NCBI GenBank assembly: GCA_942490535.1
Contig: CALNXQ010000006.1
Span: forward strand, 171,315-235,314
Length of the DNA: 64,000 nt
DNA from: JAEINY01 sp942490535
Lineage (GTDB): Bacteria; Bacteroidota; Bacteroidia; Bacteroidales; Marinilabiliaceae
Reading direction: 5' to 3'
A program made the position numbers and the translations under genes. Every line of letters starts with the position of its first letter. Positions within the stretch are counted from its first letter, which is position 1. The notes under the pieces were generated by a model. The model ran no database searches. It saw only the letters and a program-made list of their open reading frames with translations, and was not told the origin of the DNA. Shown one piece after another: positions 1 through 9,127 of this stretch.

Positions 1-48
1 ATTTACAACATTCCTTTGTGAAAGATCAATTTCAAGGCCATAAAAAAA

Positions 49-71
49 ACCCGGATCAAAACGATCCGGGT
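49..71 (-). terminator. Intrinsic terminator of gcvP
   Basis: A perfect 9-bp stem (ACCCGGATC with GATCCGGGT, loop of 5) lies 24 bases past the gcvP stop. Read on the minus strand it is followed by a run of T, as expected for a rho-independent terminator. Confidence 0.85.
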
Positions 72-95
72 CCTAAAAAGATAATATAGTAATAT

Positions 96-2966
96 TTACT
101 CTTCTCTATAACTTTCGATGGGAGCACAAGTACATACCAAATTACGGTCTCCGTAGGCATCATCCACGCGTGCTACATCAATCCAGAACTTATTCTCACG
201 AATCCATTCCAACGGATAAGCGGCTTTCTCACGTCCGTAAGAATGATTCCACTCATCACTGACTACACGATAAGCCGGGTGAGGTGCATTTTTCAATACG
301 TTATCGACTTTGTCTGCATCCCCATTTTGTATCTCCTGAATCTCCGCATAGATGGATTTAATGGCCTCAATGAAGCGATCTAATTCCTGCAAAGACTCAC
401 TTTCAGTAGGCTCTACCATCAAGGTGCCATGTACCGGGAAGGATAAAGTAGGCGCATGGAAGCCATAATCCATCAAACGCTTGGCAATATCCGTTTCGGT
501 AATACCTGATTCCGCTTTGATGTGACGGCATTCCAGGATCATCTCATGAGCCACCCGACCATTCTTACCTGTATACAAAATACCAAAGTCATCCTTCAAT
601 GCAGTGGCCATGTAGTTGGCATTCAGAATGGCCATTTTAGTGGATTGGGTCAATCCTTCTGATCCCAACATCTTAATGTAACCATAGGTAATTGGCAATA
701 CACTGGCGCTACCCCATGGCGCTGCAGCAACTGCTGTAATACCATTGCGGTGATTATCCACTACCGGGTGTGACGGCAAGAACTCAACCAGGTGAGCGGC
801 CACACCAATAGGACCAACACCAGGACCACCACCACCGTGAGGGATGGCAAATGTTTTATGTAAATTCAAGTGACACACGTCAGCACCAATGTAGCCAGGA
901 CTGGTTAATCCCACCTGGGCATTCATATTGGCACCATCCATATACACCTGACCACCGTTATCATGAATGATCTGACACACATCGATGATCGACTCCTCGA
1001 ACACGCCGTGTGTGGAAGGATAAGTGACCATCAAACAAGATAATTCATCCTTATGCTTTTCTGCTTTGGTACGTAAATCTTCGACGTCGATATTACCTTT
1101 GGCATCGCAATTTACCACCACCACTTTCATGCCGGCCATAACCGCACTGGCAGGATTGGTTCCATGCGCGGAGGCAGGAATAATGGCCACATTACGCTGG
1201 TGATCGCCACGACTTTCATGATAGGCCTGAATGGCCATCAATCCGGCATACTCACCTGCTGCACCTGAGTTAGGCTGCAGACTCACATCGGCAAAACCGG
1301 TAATCTCAGACAAGTCTCTGCGCAGCTCTTCCATCATGATGTGGTAGCCTTCCGCCTGATCCAGAGGAATGAATGGGTGCAAGCCGTTAAACTCAATCCA
1401 GCTCAATGGTAACATCTCGGTAGCTGCATTCAGTTTCATGGTACATGATCCCAATGAAATCATGGAGTGCGTCAAAGAGATATCGCGTCGTTCCAATTTC
1501 TTAATGTAACGTACCATCTCAGCTTCCGCACGGAATTTCTTAAATACATCCTGCGTTAGAAAATCACTGGTCCGACGGAATTCATCTTTCAGTTGACAGC
1601 CTTCACCCAACGCATTAATCACCGGCACTTCTTTACCAGCAGCTTTGGCAAATGTCTCCACAATCCAGTTGACATCTTCCAGGTTGGTAGTTTCATCGAT
1701 ACTCAAGCCAACTTCCCCATTTTCGAAGTAGCGGAAGTTCATTTCCAGCTCAAGGCTGTACTTTTCAATATCTTCCACCTTCACGCCTGCAGGTAGTGCA
1801 AAACGAATGGTATCAAAGAAGTCGCTATTCAATTGCTGATAGCCTAATTTTTCAACCTCTTCTGTCAATTGACAGGCAATGGCATGAATGCGTCCGGCAA
1901 TGTGCTCAATACCCTCTTTTCCATGATACACCGCATAAAAACTAGCCATGGTGGCTAATAATGCCTGAGCTGTACAGATGTTTGAAGTCGCGCGCTCACG
2001 CTTAATGTGCTGTTCACGTGTCTGAAGAGCCATACGCAAAGCCCGCTTGCCGTTCACATCTTTGGTAACCCCAATGATACGACCGGGCAAGTAACGCTTA
2101 AATTCATCTTTTGTGGCAAAATAGGCGGCATGGGGACCACCGTATCCCATTGGTACACCGAAACGCTGTGACGTACCGAATACCACATCAGCGCCCCATT
2201 CACCCGGAGGGGTTAACAGCGATAAACTCAATAAATCGGCGGCAAAGGCAATGCGCGATTCGTTGGCATGAGCTTTGGCCACTAATTCGCGATAGTCTTC
2301 AACATTACCGTTTGAGTTCGGGTATTGCACCATCACACCAAATACATTTTCGCCAAATTCCAACGATTTAAAATCACCGAATTTCAGCTCAATACCCAGC
2401 GGCTTAGCGCGTGTAATTAATACTTCTTTGGTTTGTGGCCACATCAATTCATCGGCCAGCATCACATTCACACCCGCTTTAACCTGGGCACGACTACGTG
2501 CGTTGTACATCATCACCATGGCTTCGGCAGCTGCTGTCGCCTCATCCAATAAAGATGCATTGGCCAACTCCAAACCAGTCATCTCGGTAATCACCGTCTG
2601 GTAATTCAACAGCGCTTCCAAACGACCTTGTGAAATCTCCGCCTGGTAAGGAGTATAAGAGGTATACCACACCGGGTTTTCCAATACATTACGCAGGATC
2701 ACAGCCGGTGTAATCACATCGTAATAACCCATTCCGATGTAAGTATTGTACACTTTGTTTTTAGACGCCAGGTTATGTATTTTCTTGAAATACTTACGTT
2801 CCGTCAGCCCCTCCTCAATATTTAAAGGTTTTTTCAGACGAATGGAGGCCGGAACCGTTTGATCAATCAATTCATCGAGGGATGATACCCCAATTTTTTC
2901 AAGCATGGTGCCAATCTCATGATCCCTTGGACCAATGTGACGTTGGACGAACTTATCGATTGCCAT
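96..2966 (-). CDS. gcvP: Glycine dehydrogenase (decarboxylating), P-protein
   Basis: The P-protein of the glycine cleavage system decarboxylates glycine using pyridoxal phosphate and passes the aminomethyl group to the lipoyl H-protein in the cytoplasm. The 956-residue product is the usual length of the fused homodimeric form, with an N-terminal half that opens with the typical FVQRHIGP block and a C-terminal half carrying the PLP lysine in LNLHKTFAIPHGGGGPG (Lys704). Glycine-rich stretches around it are intact. The other glycine-cleavage genes are not in the window, so it is probably a single-gene unit, with its own terminator just downstream. No irregularity seen. Confidence 0.98.
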   Translation of the reverse strand: MAIDKFVQRHIGPRDHEIGTMLEKIGVSSLDELIDQTVPASIRLKKPLNIEEGLTERKYFKKIHNLASKNKVYNTYIGMGYYDVITPAVILRNVLENPVWYTSYTPYQAEISQGRLEALLNYQTVITEMTGLELANASLLDEATAAAEAMVMMYNARSRAQVKAGVNVMLADELMWPQTKEVLITRAKPLGIELKFGDFKSLEFGENVFGVMVQYPNSNGNVEDYRELVAKAHANESRIAFAADLLSLSLLTPPGEWGADVVFGTSQRFGVPMGYGGPHAAYFATKDEFKRYLPGRIIGVTKDVNGKRALRMALQTREQHIKRERATSNICTAQALLATMASFYAVYHGKEGIEHIAGRIHAIACQLTEEVEKLGYQQLNSDFFDTIRFALPAGVKVEDIEKYSLELEMNFRYFENGEVGLSIDETTNLEDVNWIVETFAKAAGKEVPVINALGEGCQLKDEFRRTSDFLTQDVFKKFRAEAEMVRYIKKLERRDISLTHSMISLGSCTMKLNAATEMLPLSWIEFNGLHPFIPLDQAEGYHIMMEELRRDLSEITGFADVSLQPNSGAAGEYAGLMAIQAYHESRGDHQRNVAIIPASAHGTNPASAVMAGMKVVVVNCDAKGNIDVEDLRTKAEKHKDELSCLMVTYPSTHGVFEESIIDVCQIIHDNGGQVYMDGANMNAQVGLTSPGYIGADVCHLNLHKTFAIPHGGGGPGVGPIGVAAHLVEFLPSHPVVDNHRNGITAVAAAPWGSASVLPITYGYIKMLGSEGLTQSTKMAILNANYMATALKDDFGILYTGKNGRVAHEMILECRHIKAESGITETDIAKRLMDYGFHAPTLSFPVHGTLMVEPTESESLQELDRFIEAIKSIYAEIQEIQNGDADKVDNVLKNAPHPAYRVVSDEWNHSYGREKAAYPLEWIRENKFWIDVARVDDAYGDRNLVCTCAPIESYREE

Positions 2967-3128
2967 ATTCTTTTATTTTATAAAATCGTTAAATCAGTTG
3001 TGACTTTCGTTGCCAAATTGATAAATTATTTCGCTGAAAGACTATGATTTTTGTTGGTTTCTACCAAAAACTTTAGCACTCTCCCTCAATGCATTAATAA
3101 TTAACACATCGCTCCTTTTTTGTGATTT

Positions 3129-3773
3129 TTATTGATTCAGGAAGGGATTATTCCGACGTTCATGCCCCACTGTGGTAGAGGGTCCATGTCCGGGGTAAAG
3201 CACCACTTCATCGGCCATTGTCAGTACTTTATTTTTTAAGTTACTGATCAAGGTATCAAAATCACCTCCCGGTAAATCGGCCCGTCCAATGCTTTCGCGA
3301 AAAATCGCATCCCCCACAATGGCAAACTGCTCCTCGGACTGATAAAACAGAATGCCGCCCGGCGAGTGCCCAGGCACGTGAATCACTTTCAAGGTGGAAT
3401 GACCAAAAGTGACTTCGTCGCCTTCACTCAGGTAATTGCCGATAGCCGGTGGATTTTCATCCACTTCAACTCCAAATTGAGCCGCATAAGTTACCGTCTG
3501 GCCCACAAAAAACTCATCACCAATGTGTCCTTCAGACTGCAAATCGTAGGTTCTGGCTATGTAGGCCGATCCAAACACATGATCCAGATGCATGTGTGTG
3601 TGCAGTAAGCGCACCGGTTTCAAGTCCTTATTGGCAATAAAATCGGAAATAAATTTACGCTCATCCGCCGACAAACAGCCCGGATCGATAATCACACATT
3701 CTTTGGTTTCATCGGAAAGAATATAGGTATTCTCCTGCCAGGGATTAATGGGTAATACGTCAATTGTTATCAT
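3129..3773 (-). CDS. MBL-fold metallo-hydrolase (glyoxalase II-like)
   Basis: This 214-residue protein has the metallo-beta-lactamase fold: the metal-binding HTHMHLDH motif, a GH(S/T) block in HVPGHSPGG, an Asp in VGDAIFRESIGR, and a late YPGHGPST histidine. Those are the ligands of the binuclear zinc or iron site of glyoxalase II and YcbL-type hydrolases. The substrate is unknown; a thioester such as S-lactoylglutathione or a related thiol adduct is the family norm. I chose the ATG at 3773 (MITIDVLPINPWQENTY) because the longer frame would overlap the end of the upstream pcm gene and adds no conserved residues. It starts 11 bp after the pcm stop, so the two are probably co-transcribed. Confidence 0.9.
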   Translation of the reverse strand: MITIDVLPINPWQENTYILSDETKECVIIDPGCLSADERKFISDFIANKDLKPVRLLHTHMHLDHVFGSAYIARTYDLQSEGHIGDEFFVGQTVTYAAQFGVEVDENPPAIGNYLSEGDEVTFGHSTLKVIHVPGHSPGGILFYQSEEQFAIVGDAIFRESIGRADLPGGDFDTLISNLKNKVLTMADEVVLYPGHGPSTTVGHERRNNPFLNQ

Positions 3774-3784
3774 GTATTTGCTAT

Positions 3785-4432
3785 TTATTTTACTATTCCT
3801 TTTAACATTGGCACAAAGGCACACTCACCCATTTGCTCTTGCTCAAAATCATCTTCACTCAAGCGTGCTATTTTCATCATCACCTGTCGGGTATCGCCGA
3901 GGGGAATGATCAGGATGCCCCCCACTTTTAATTGGGTCAATAAATCGCGGGGGATAAATGGAGCGCCGGCCGTCACAATAATTTTATCAAAGGGTGCAAA
4001 CGTGGGCAGCCCTTTATAACCATCGCCCAAAAAGAAACGCGCGGCATACCCCAATTCAGATAATAAACGCGTAGAGCGATGATAGAGTTCACGTTGCCGC
4101 TCGATGGAAAAAAGCTTTACACCCAATTCGATTAATACGGCGGCCTGATAACCGGAGCCAGTCCCCACTTCTAAAACACGATCCTCCGCTTGAACCTGAA
4201 GTAATTCCGTTTGGTAAGCCACGGTGTAGGGTTGTGAAATGGTTTGACCCGCTGCTATGGGAAAGGCTTTGTCCTGATAAGCAAAATTCACAAAACTACT
4301 CTCCAAAAACAGATGACGCGGAATTTTGCCAATAGCCGCCAACACTTTAGCATCCCGAATACCTTTATCGGCTAACTCCTGCACCAAACGGGCCCGCATT
4401 CCCCGGTGTCTGAATGAATCTCTTTGCTCCAT
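3785..4432 (-). CDS. pcm: Protein-L-isoaspartate O-methyltransferase
   Basis: The enzyme uses S-adenosylmethionine to methylate isoaspartyl residues in aged proteins, which starts their repair. The SAM-binding motif EVGTGSGYQAAVL and the upstream block FLESSFVNFAYQDKAFPIAAGQTISQP, which contains the substrate-binding GQTIS segment, are clear. The ATG at 4432 (MEQRDSFRHRGMRARLV) gives 215 residues, close to the normal family size; the frame stays open 17 codons further upstream without family similarity. It is the first gene of a two-gene leftward unit with the MBL-fold hydrolase. Confidence 0.95.
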   Translation of the reverse strand: MEQRDSFRHRGMRARLVQELADKGIRDAKVLAAIGKIPRHLFLESSFVNFAYQDKAFPIAAGQTISQPYTVAYQTELLQVQAEDRVLEVGTGSGYQAAVLIELGVKLFSIERQRELYHRSTRLLSELGYAARFFLGDGYKGLPTFAPFDKIIVTAGAPFIPRDLLTQLKVGGILIIPLGDTRQVMMKIARLSEDDFEQEQMGECAFVPMLKGIVK

Positions 4433-4635
4433 ATGAGGCGTAAAAATAAGGTTATTTTTCAAGCCTCCTGAAGCCAGTTTCATTTACCTGTCACTCAACC
4501 GCTATACATATTAAATAAACCGTTGATATTCATCAAAATCTCTCGTAAATTTAATAGAAGAAATAAACTTTTTTGAGGCAATAAAATTTTTTTCAACAAA
4601 TATCGTTTTCAAGTACAATGGGGTTTCGAGGGAAA

Positions 4636-6051
4636 ATGAATAAAATAAAAACAGTAGTTGTTTTTTTAATCAGTGACATTCTGTTTGCGCTGGGGGCTGC
4701 GATGGTCTCCATCGCAATGGTCATGGAGCATCTTCCCATCTTATTAGCCCGTTTGTCGGCCTTCCTGCCCATACCGGCCAATCAACCCATGGCCATCACC
4801 GGCCTATGCGGGTATTACCTGGGCCTTCTTTACCTGGGTGGCCTCTACCGGACGGATCGAACCTTATCCAAAAGGAAACAATTCACCAATGTATCCGGAA
4901 GTATCAGTGTAGGCCTGTCCATTCTTTTTGTGTTTACCTTTGGTGTTTTTGAATTATTCGCCTATTCCAACGCCTGGAATACCTATTTACAACTGATCAT
5001 CATCAGTGTTTCCTTTCTGGCCATTCCCCGCATGATCATCGCTCAAGTCATTTTAACCCTCTTAAAAAAGGGTATTTTGCATTATGATGCCATATTGGTG
5101 GGTTCTGCAGCTACCTTAAAAGATGCCTTTACCGAGATTGCCATTCTAAGTAATCGCAGCGGTTATCGAATTATTCAGGTTTTATCCACCGATCACGTGC
5201 CTTTACAAAATGGCCTGAATGCGGTGTCAGTGGTCACAGAGTCAACCGAATTAAAGCAAATCATTGCCGAGCAAAAACCCGATGAAATCATCATTGCACT
5301 CCCTTTATTTAACAGCAAAACCATCTCCGAAATTTTAACCCTGGGAAAGGAGAATAACATCACTGTAAAAATACTACCTGATTTAACTGCCATCCTGGAA
5401 GGTTTTGTAAAGATTGACAGCATGAGTGCCCCCCCGTTTGTGACCATTACGAATAAAGAATTACCCGTTTGGCAACAACTGTTTAAGCGCCTAACGGATA
5501 TTACAATATCACTAGTGGGCATTGTGTTGATTGTCCCATTTTTCCCATTCATTGCCTGGAAAATCAAACAGTCCTCCCCGGGTCCTGTTTTTTACTTGCA
5601 GGAACGCATCGGAAAAAACGGACATCCGTTTCAGATGATTAAGTTCCGAACCATGTATACCAATGCCGAAGAGCATGGCCCCTCCCTGTCGTCTGAAAAC
5701 GACCAGCGCATCACCCCCTTTGGCCGCTTCCTGCGACGCTGGCGACTGGATGAGCTGCCCCAGTTTTTAAATGTAATTAAAAGTGACATGGCGCTTGTGG
5801 GGCCGCGTCCCGAACGACAGCATTACATTGATCAATTATTAAAGAAAACGCCCCATTTCAGTCGTCTATTAAGTGTGAAGCCGGGTATTACCTCCATGGG
5901 CATGGTGAAATTTGGATATGCTGAAAATCTGGATCAGATGATCAAGCGCTTGCGCTACGACATGATCTACATGGAGAACCTATCGCTTTTTGTTGATTTT
6001 AAAATTTTCCTCTACACTTTAAAAACTCTGGTGCTGGGAGAAGGAAAATAA
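4636..6051 (+). CDS. Polyprenyl-phosphate sugar-1-phosphate transferase (WcaJ-type)
   Basis: The protein is an integral membrane initiating glycosyltransferase that moves a sugar-1-phosphate from a nucleotide sugar to undecaprenyl phosphate for exopolysaccharide or capsule assembly. The N-terminal half has about four hydrophobic helices and a cytoplasmic Rossmann-like CoA-binding-type region (LVGSAATLKDAF). The C-terminal half is the bacterial sugar transferase domain, with the re-entrant hydrophobic segment (ITISLVGIVLIVPFFPFIAW), the SPGPVFYLQERIGKNG block, the FRTMY motif and the WRLDELPQFLNV and LVGPRPE motifs. The ATG at 4636 is preferred over the one at 4618 because it begins the first membrane helix neatly. 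No other polysaccharide genes adjoin it, which is unusual for this family. The sugar specificity cannot be read from sequence. Confidence 0.92.
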   Translation: MNKIKTVVVFLISDILFALGAAMVSIAMVMEHLPILLARLSAFLPIPANQPMAITGLCGYYLGLLYLGGLYRTDRTLSKRKQFTNVSGSISVGLSILFVFTFGVFELFAYSNAWNTYLQLIIISVSFLAIPRMIIAQVILTLLKKGILHYDAILVGSAATLKDAFTEIAILSNRSGYRIIQVLSTDHVPLQNGLNAVSVVTESTELKQIIAEQKPDEIIIALPLFNSKTISEILTLGKENNITVKILPDLTAILEGFVKIDSMSAPPFVTITNKELPVWQQLFKRLTDITISLVGIVLIVPFFPFIAWKIKQSSPGPVFYLQERIGKNGHPFQMIKFRTMYTNAEEHGPSLSSENDQRITPFGRFLRRWRLDELPQFLNVIKSDMALVGPRPERQHYIDQLLKKTPHFSRLLSVKPGITSMGMVKFGYAENLDQMIKRLRYDMIYMENLSLFVDFKIFLYTLKTLVLGEGK

Positions 6052-6055
6052 AAAA

Positions 6056-6077
6056 AATCCCGCTGCGTAGCGGGATT
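6056..6077 (+). terminator. Intrinsic terminator of the sugar transferase gene
   Basis: A perfect 9-bp stem (AATCCCGCT with AGCGGGATT, 4-base loop) begins five bases after the stop codon and is followed by a T-rich stretch. An A-run precedes the stem, so it may act on both strands. Confidence 0.85.
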
Positions 6078-6092
6078 CTGTTTTATATCTGG

Positions 6093-6303
6093 TCCTTGTA
6101 CCAATCCACCACATCCTGTGAAGGACTCTTCCTCTCCTGACCATTTTCGATTCGTCCTGTGAGAAGTTGTAGCCGTCCTGCCAATAACAAAGGCCATCCT
6201 GTCGATCCCTGTGCCGTCCTGGGCAATAATAGACTTGTCCTGGCGGATACTCAAACCGTCCTGTAGAATAGCCACCCGTCCTGGCAGTCCTTCACCCGTC
6301 CTG
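6093..6303. repeat. Phased CCGTCCTG tract (20-21 bp period)
   Basis: The convergent gap between the sugar transferase and the GH13 gene holds ten copies of TCCTG, most preceded by CG or CCG, starting at 6114, 6135, 6155, 6176, 6197, 6217, 6238, 6259, 6279 and 6299, plus a weaker TCCTT at 6093. Steps are 20 or 21 bp. The 13-16 bp between cores show no similarity to one another, and the mixture of 20 and 21 bp steps breaks any reading frame, so this is not a coding repeat. The same 8-mer recurs on the other strand at 41888-42076. Confidence 0.85.
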
Positions 6304-6349
6304 GCGGGGGTTACGGAGGGAAAAACCAATTCCGGCGGAACAGTTCTCC

Positions 6350-9112
6350 TTATAGCTTGAGCAGTTTTGTCATCGATACATCTGTCTCATTGGTCACCCG
6401 CATCACGTAATTTCCCGGCAACAGGTCACCCCATACCACCTCCTGATAACTGGATGACATCATCTCTTCTTTCACTTTCAAGCCCGTGATGGTAAAGAGC
6501 TCCACCCTTTTAACACCTGGCATTTCGGTTGTAATCGTTAACCGGTTTCGAAAGGGATTGGGAGCCACTTGTAATTCAAAGGCTGCTTCCGGCCGATTCC
6601 AGATGCCGGTTCCCGACTCAAAACCGTTTAGTTTCTGCTGACTGTAAATCACAAACTCACCCGGTTGCAAAACAATCTGCATCGATGGATCAGTTACATT
6701 TATACTGTCCTGACCGTTGTAATTATACCACCATCCTTTGTCACTAAAATTAGGCTGAGCGGCAGCTTCCACCACATCGAAATTACCAATGATCCGTACA
6801 TCATCGCCCGGCATATTCAATTCAATGCGCTTGACGGCATTTCGTACATCCAACACAAAATCATCGGTGGAGAAAACCGGTTCATAGTGCTTCAACGCAA
6901 TTAGTGTTTGATGCACTTTGAATAAATGAGCCCGATCTTCATCATCCAGATACTCCCATTTAGGCGGCTTCGGTGCCAGGCGATCCGGATCATCAATGCT
7001 CACATCATAACCCAGCTCGCCAAATTGCCAAATCATCTTCGGTCCCGGAATGGGATAGAAGAAAGCAGCCGCCGCTTCCATCCGCTTTAAAGCAGTGGGC
7101 TTGTATTTCACACTGTAATTACCATTGGTATTCCCGTATTGCAGATTTTTATACATCAACCGTTCTTCGTCATGGCTCTCCATGTAATTAACGATGCGCG
7201 GGGCCGACCAATCGCGTTCCTGATAAGAAGCCCAGGAGAAATCTGATTTTCCGTTCTCGTTATAGCCCATGGTGGCTTCACTGTAATTATGGTTGTGATT
7301 CCCCCAAAATAAAATACCATGTTCCGCAAGCTCCTTTTCTTCTTTATTTTCGGCAAGATGCTCAAAAATCACAATGGCGTCTGATTTGCGTTTCCAAATC
7401 TCATCCACCATACGTTTCAGAATCGCAATACGGGGAGCATCATAAACCGAAGCCCAATCACCCACACCATATTTGGTATTGGTAAAACCTTTGGTGAAGT
7501 CGAAACGAAATCCATCCACTTTAAATTCACTCATCCAGTAGGAACAGATACTATCGGTTAATGCTTTCGTGTGAATACTCTCATGATTGAAATCATGCCC
7601 CCATTGAGCAGCCGGTTCCTGCATGTTATGTTCCCGGTTATACCAGGGATTATTGGAAGCAGGCTTGCCACTTTCCATGTACATACGCGCAAATGGCGAT
7701 TGGCCAAAGGAGTGATTCAATACCATATCCATAATAACAGCCATGCCGTTTTTATGGCATTCGTCGATGAAAGTTTTATAATCGGCAACGGTACCATAGG
7801 CTTTATCGGTGGCGAAATAAAACGACGGATTGTACCCCCAGCTATCATTCCCTTCAAATTCATTAAAGGGCATTAATTCGATGGCATTAACGCCTAATCG
7901 CTTTAGATAAGAAAGGGTATCTGTTATGGTTTTAATATCCCGCTCGTGGGTGAAATCACGAATCAGAATTTCATAAATCACCAAATCCGCCGTCTCCGGG
8001 GCTACCAAATCCGATACCGTCCATTGAAAAGCTTCCTGAGTAGTCCTAAATACAGAAACGATTTCGTCCGTTTTTCCTTCGGGATAGGCTTTTAAGTTGG
8101 GATAAACAGCATCTGTGATGTATATATCATTCCAGGGGTCCAGTATTTTAGTGGCATAGGGATCGGCCACTTTTAAACCGTTGTCAAACCAGAATTGGTA
8201 GGCATACTCCACTTGTGGATCAAGACCTTCCAGCGTTAACCAGAAATTTTCACCAGCTTTCTTCATCAGGTAATCACTGCGGGGGGTCCAATCATTAAAA
8301 TCACCCATTAAATAGACAAACTCCTTTTGAGGCGCAAATAAAACCACCGTCACAGAAGTTGAACTAGTGCGATTAACCCCTCTTTTTAAATTGGCAGGCA
8401 TGGGTGCTTCTACGGTGTTTCCCCTGGTAAAAATGGTAACCACATCTTCAACCGATTCAGCCCCTAAAGTGGCCACCGCCTTAATTTCATATTGATTTTC
8501 AGATACCCCTGACAAAGTATAATGAATCGATGTCTCAGCTGTGGAAGCGACTTGCGATCCATTGATATATAGAGCTAATTGATCACTTAATATGGCATTT
8601 ACTTTCACGGCTACATCGGTTCCTGCGGGTACCAAACTCTTATCCAATGGGGATTCTATGGCGACCGTAAGTTTCGCATCGGACACCTGAATAAAGATAT
8701 CCTTATTGCCGGTATCCTTACCTTCTTTTGAATTATCAGCACTTCTGAACACAAAGGCCATTTTCTGAATCACCTCACCGGCTGCTACTCCATAATATTC
8801 TCTGATATTCGGCGTAATTTCGAGTGCATACACATTTGCTGAAATCCGGGTCATCTTATATTTCGCACTATTATCCCCCCAGGTAGGCGCGTACTTCCAA
8901 TTGCTATCACCGGTACTTTTGTCCGTTATAACACCCGTATGCGCATAAACATCCCCGGTATAGTCCTTCAATCCCTGATTACCCTGATCGGCATAAAACG
9001 TGACCACCACTTTATCCCCGTCCACAGGGATGGCCGGATTGGAGGTAACCACCTGGGCGCTCACCAGTGTGCCGAGCAGCAAGCCTGTTAATACGCTTAA
9101 CAAATTCCTCAT
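6350..9112 (-). CDS. Secreted GH13 alpha-glucanase with T9SS sorting tail
   Basis: This 920-residue enzyme probably hydrolyses starch or related alpha-glucans outside the cell. It starts with a signal peptide (MRNLLSVLTGLLLGTLVSAQ). Two N-terminal Ig-like or starch-binding-type regions follow (about residues 20-230), then an early-set domain like CBM48 (VYLMGDFNDW, about 240-350), then the GH13 barrel. The catalytic triad is visible: Asp538 in DGFRFDF, Glu584 in VIFEHLAE, Asp648 in ESHDEER. The last 75 residues (APNPFRNRL to the end) are a type A T9SS C-terminal sorting domain, so the protein should be exported by the type IX system and attached or released at the surface. It is the last gene of the sus-like unit, 15 bp after the SusG-like gene. 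Pullulanase, alpha-amylase or branching-type activity cannot be separated by eye. Confidence 0.93.
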   Translation of the reverse strand: MRNLLSVLTGLLLGTLVSAQVVTSNPAIPVDGDKVVVTFYADQGNQGLKDYTGDVYAHTGVITDKSTGDSNWKYAPTWGDNSAKYKMTRISANVYALEITPNIREYYGVAAGEVIQKMAFVFRSADNSKEGKDTGNKDIFIQVSDAKLTVAIESPLDKSLVPAGTDVAVKVNAILSDQLALYINGSQVASTAETSIHYTLSGVSENQYEIKAVATLGAESVEDVVTIFTRGNTVEAPMPANLKRGVNRTSSTSVTVVLFAPQKEFVYLMGDFNDWTPRSDYLMKKAGENFWLTLEGLDPQVEYAYQFWFDNGLKVADPYATKILDPWNDIYITDAVYPNLKAYPEGKTDEIVSVFRTTQEAFQWTVSDLVAPETADLVIYEILIRDFTHERDIKTITDTLSYLKRLGVNAIELMPFNEFEGNDSWGYNPSFYFATDKAYGTVADYKTFIDECHKNGMAVIMDMVLNHSFGQSPFARMYMESGKPASNNPWYNREHNMQEPAAQWGHDFNHESIHTKALTDSICSYWMSEFKVDGFRFDFTKGFTNTKYGVGDWASVYDAPRIAILKRMVDEIWKRKSDAIVIFEHLAENKEEKELAEHGILFWGNHNHNYSEATMGYNENGKSDFSWASYQERDWSAPRIVNYMESHDEERLMYKNLQYGNTNGNYSVKYKPTALKRMEAAAAFFYPIPGPKMIWQFGELGYDVSIDDPDRLAPKPPKWEYLDDEDRAHLFKVHQTLIALKHYEPVFSTDDFVLDVRNAVKRIELNMPGDDVRIIGNFDVVEAAAQPNFSDKGWWYNYNGQDSINVTDPSMQIVLQPGEFVIYSQQKLNGFESGTGIWNRPEAAFELQVAPNPFRNRLTITTEMPGVKRVELFTITGLKVKEEMMSSSYQEVVWGDLLPGNYVMRVTNETDVSMTKLLKL

Positions 9113-9127
9113 ATCGTCTATTTTTCT

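Noticed and set aside
6093..6303. CRISPR array
   Set aside because: The conserved core is at most 8 bp with spacers of 12-16 bp, and no cas genes are present; a CRISPR repeat is 23 bp or longer.
6012..6329. 105-residue minus-strand reading frame
   Set aside because: It covers the sugar transferase terminator and the CCGTCCTG tract; the composition reflects the repeat and there is no start context.
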